Part shown: piece by piece, positions 63,501-64,000 of the stretch | How the letters are laid out: every line of letters begins with the position of its first letter | Numbering within the stretch: the first letter of the stretch is position 1 | Source: Bradysia coprophila | Taxonomy: Eukaryota; Arthropoda; Insecta; Diptera; Sciaridae | Length of the DNA stretch: 64,000 bases | Direction: 5' to 3' | NCBI RefSeq assembly: GCF_014529535.1 | Contig: NC_050735.1 | Span: forward strand, 4,909,739 to 4,973,738 | Notes under the pieces: model-generated | Database searches by the model: none | Told to the model about the DNA's origin: nothing | The model's input: the letters and a program-made list of their open reading frames with translations, nothing else | Position numbers and translations under genes: made by a program

Positions 63501-64000
63501 TGTCAGATATGGTCCAAGGTCTTACATTTGTGCAAGATGAAGTAATTTTTCACCAAGCAATCTAACCTTCCTAAAAAATTGAATTGACGCGTGTAAAAAA
63601 TAAAAATCAAAACCCACTCAAAACCAGTGGCGATTCACTTGTCCAACGGACACTGCATGTGGAAATTAATGTATAATATACTGGTTAAGGGATTTTTATT
63701 TTGACGAGTATTCAGCTAGATCCGAAGGCGAGGGAAACTTACAAACTCTCCAAAACAGTGTGTAGTAAGTTTTACTAGCGAAGAATCCTAGTTACTAGTT
63801 TTACCGAAACTCTCAAGTGACAGTAAGATGTCCCTTATGCTACTAGTATGTAAATTCGAATGGGACAGTTCGATGCAATATATTTACTGAATAATAACGT
63901 GATACGCTTGTTGCTAGCCCCTTTCTGATATGTTGTAATTCCCAAGAAACGGTGTAACTACAGAACACATTCTATATTTCTTTCCCATGTGTTCCGGAGC
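60548..64000. other. Gene-free stretch to the window end
   Basis: No supported exon on either strand. Two minor repeats: GTCAATGACAT units at 63306-63345, and a tandem duplication of TACGTGTTTACTATGTAGGT at 63382 and 63413. Open frames at 61456-61872 show no domain. Confidence 0.4.

Overview
The window is AT-rich animal DNA with short, split genes on both strands. Introns are small (56-76 bp where no repeat has entered them), and the gene set fits an insect: a CLIP-domain serine protease, Rab18, an SLC33 acetyl-CoA transporter, a plexin-domain protein and non-LTR retrotransposons. A dipteran, perhaps a nematoceran such as a fungus gnat or midge, is the best guess. That is inferred from style, not from a diagnostic marker.

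Layout. 0-3.2 kb: an 18-bp minisatellite, then a CLIP serine protease (minus). 3.2-12.5 kb: gene-free DNA with several small inverted-repeat (MITE-like) elements, one with a clean 8-bp target duplication. 12.6-14.3 kb: an acetyl-CoA transporter with four coding exons (minus). 16.1-16.6 kb: a glyoxalase/VOC-fold protein (plus). 17-20 kb: foldback repeats. 20.2-21.9 kb: Rab18 in four exons (plus), with a foldback element in its third intron. 53.1-57.1 kb: a plexin-domain-containing (PLXDC) membrane protein in seven exons (minus), complete at its 3' end. 57-64 kb: gene-free DNA with one minisatellite and one long palindrome.

The centre of interest is 21.8-48.5 kb. It holds three tandem, intact two-exon genes for a microbial-type class I terpene synthase (24981-26182, 38027-39030, 47094-48103). 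Each carries a DDxxD metal site, an upstream Arg, an NSE-type second metal site and a C-terminal Arg-Tyr pair. Animals normally lack this family, so acquisition by horizontal transfer followed by local duplication is the likeliest history. The duplication unit can be read directly. It begins in the last codons or 3' UTR of Rab18, runs through a spacer and ends just past the terpene synthase. Relics of the Rab18 tail therefore sit after copies 1 and 2.

The duplicated spacers also date the later insertions, because one copy serves as the empty site for another. They resolve a 1.38-kb hAT-like element, a 4.9-kb LINE with both ORFs, two 5'-truncated copies of a LINE with a restriction-like endonuclease tail, and several MITEs.

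All exon joins were made by hand from splice sites and reading-frame continuity. No database search was possible.
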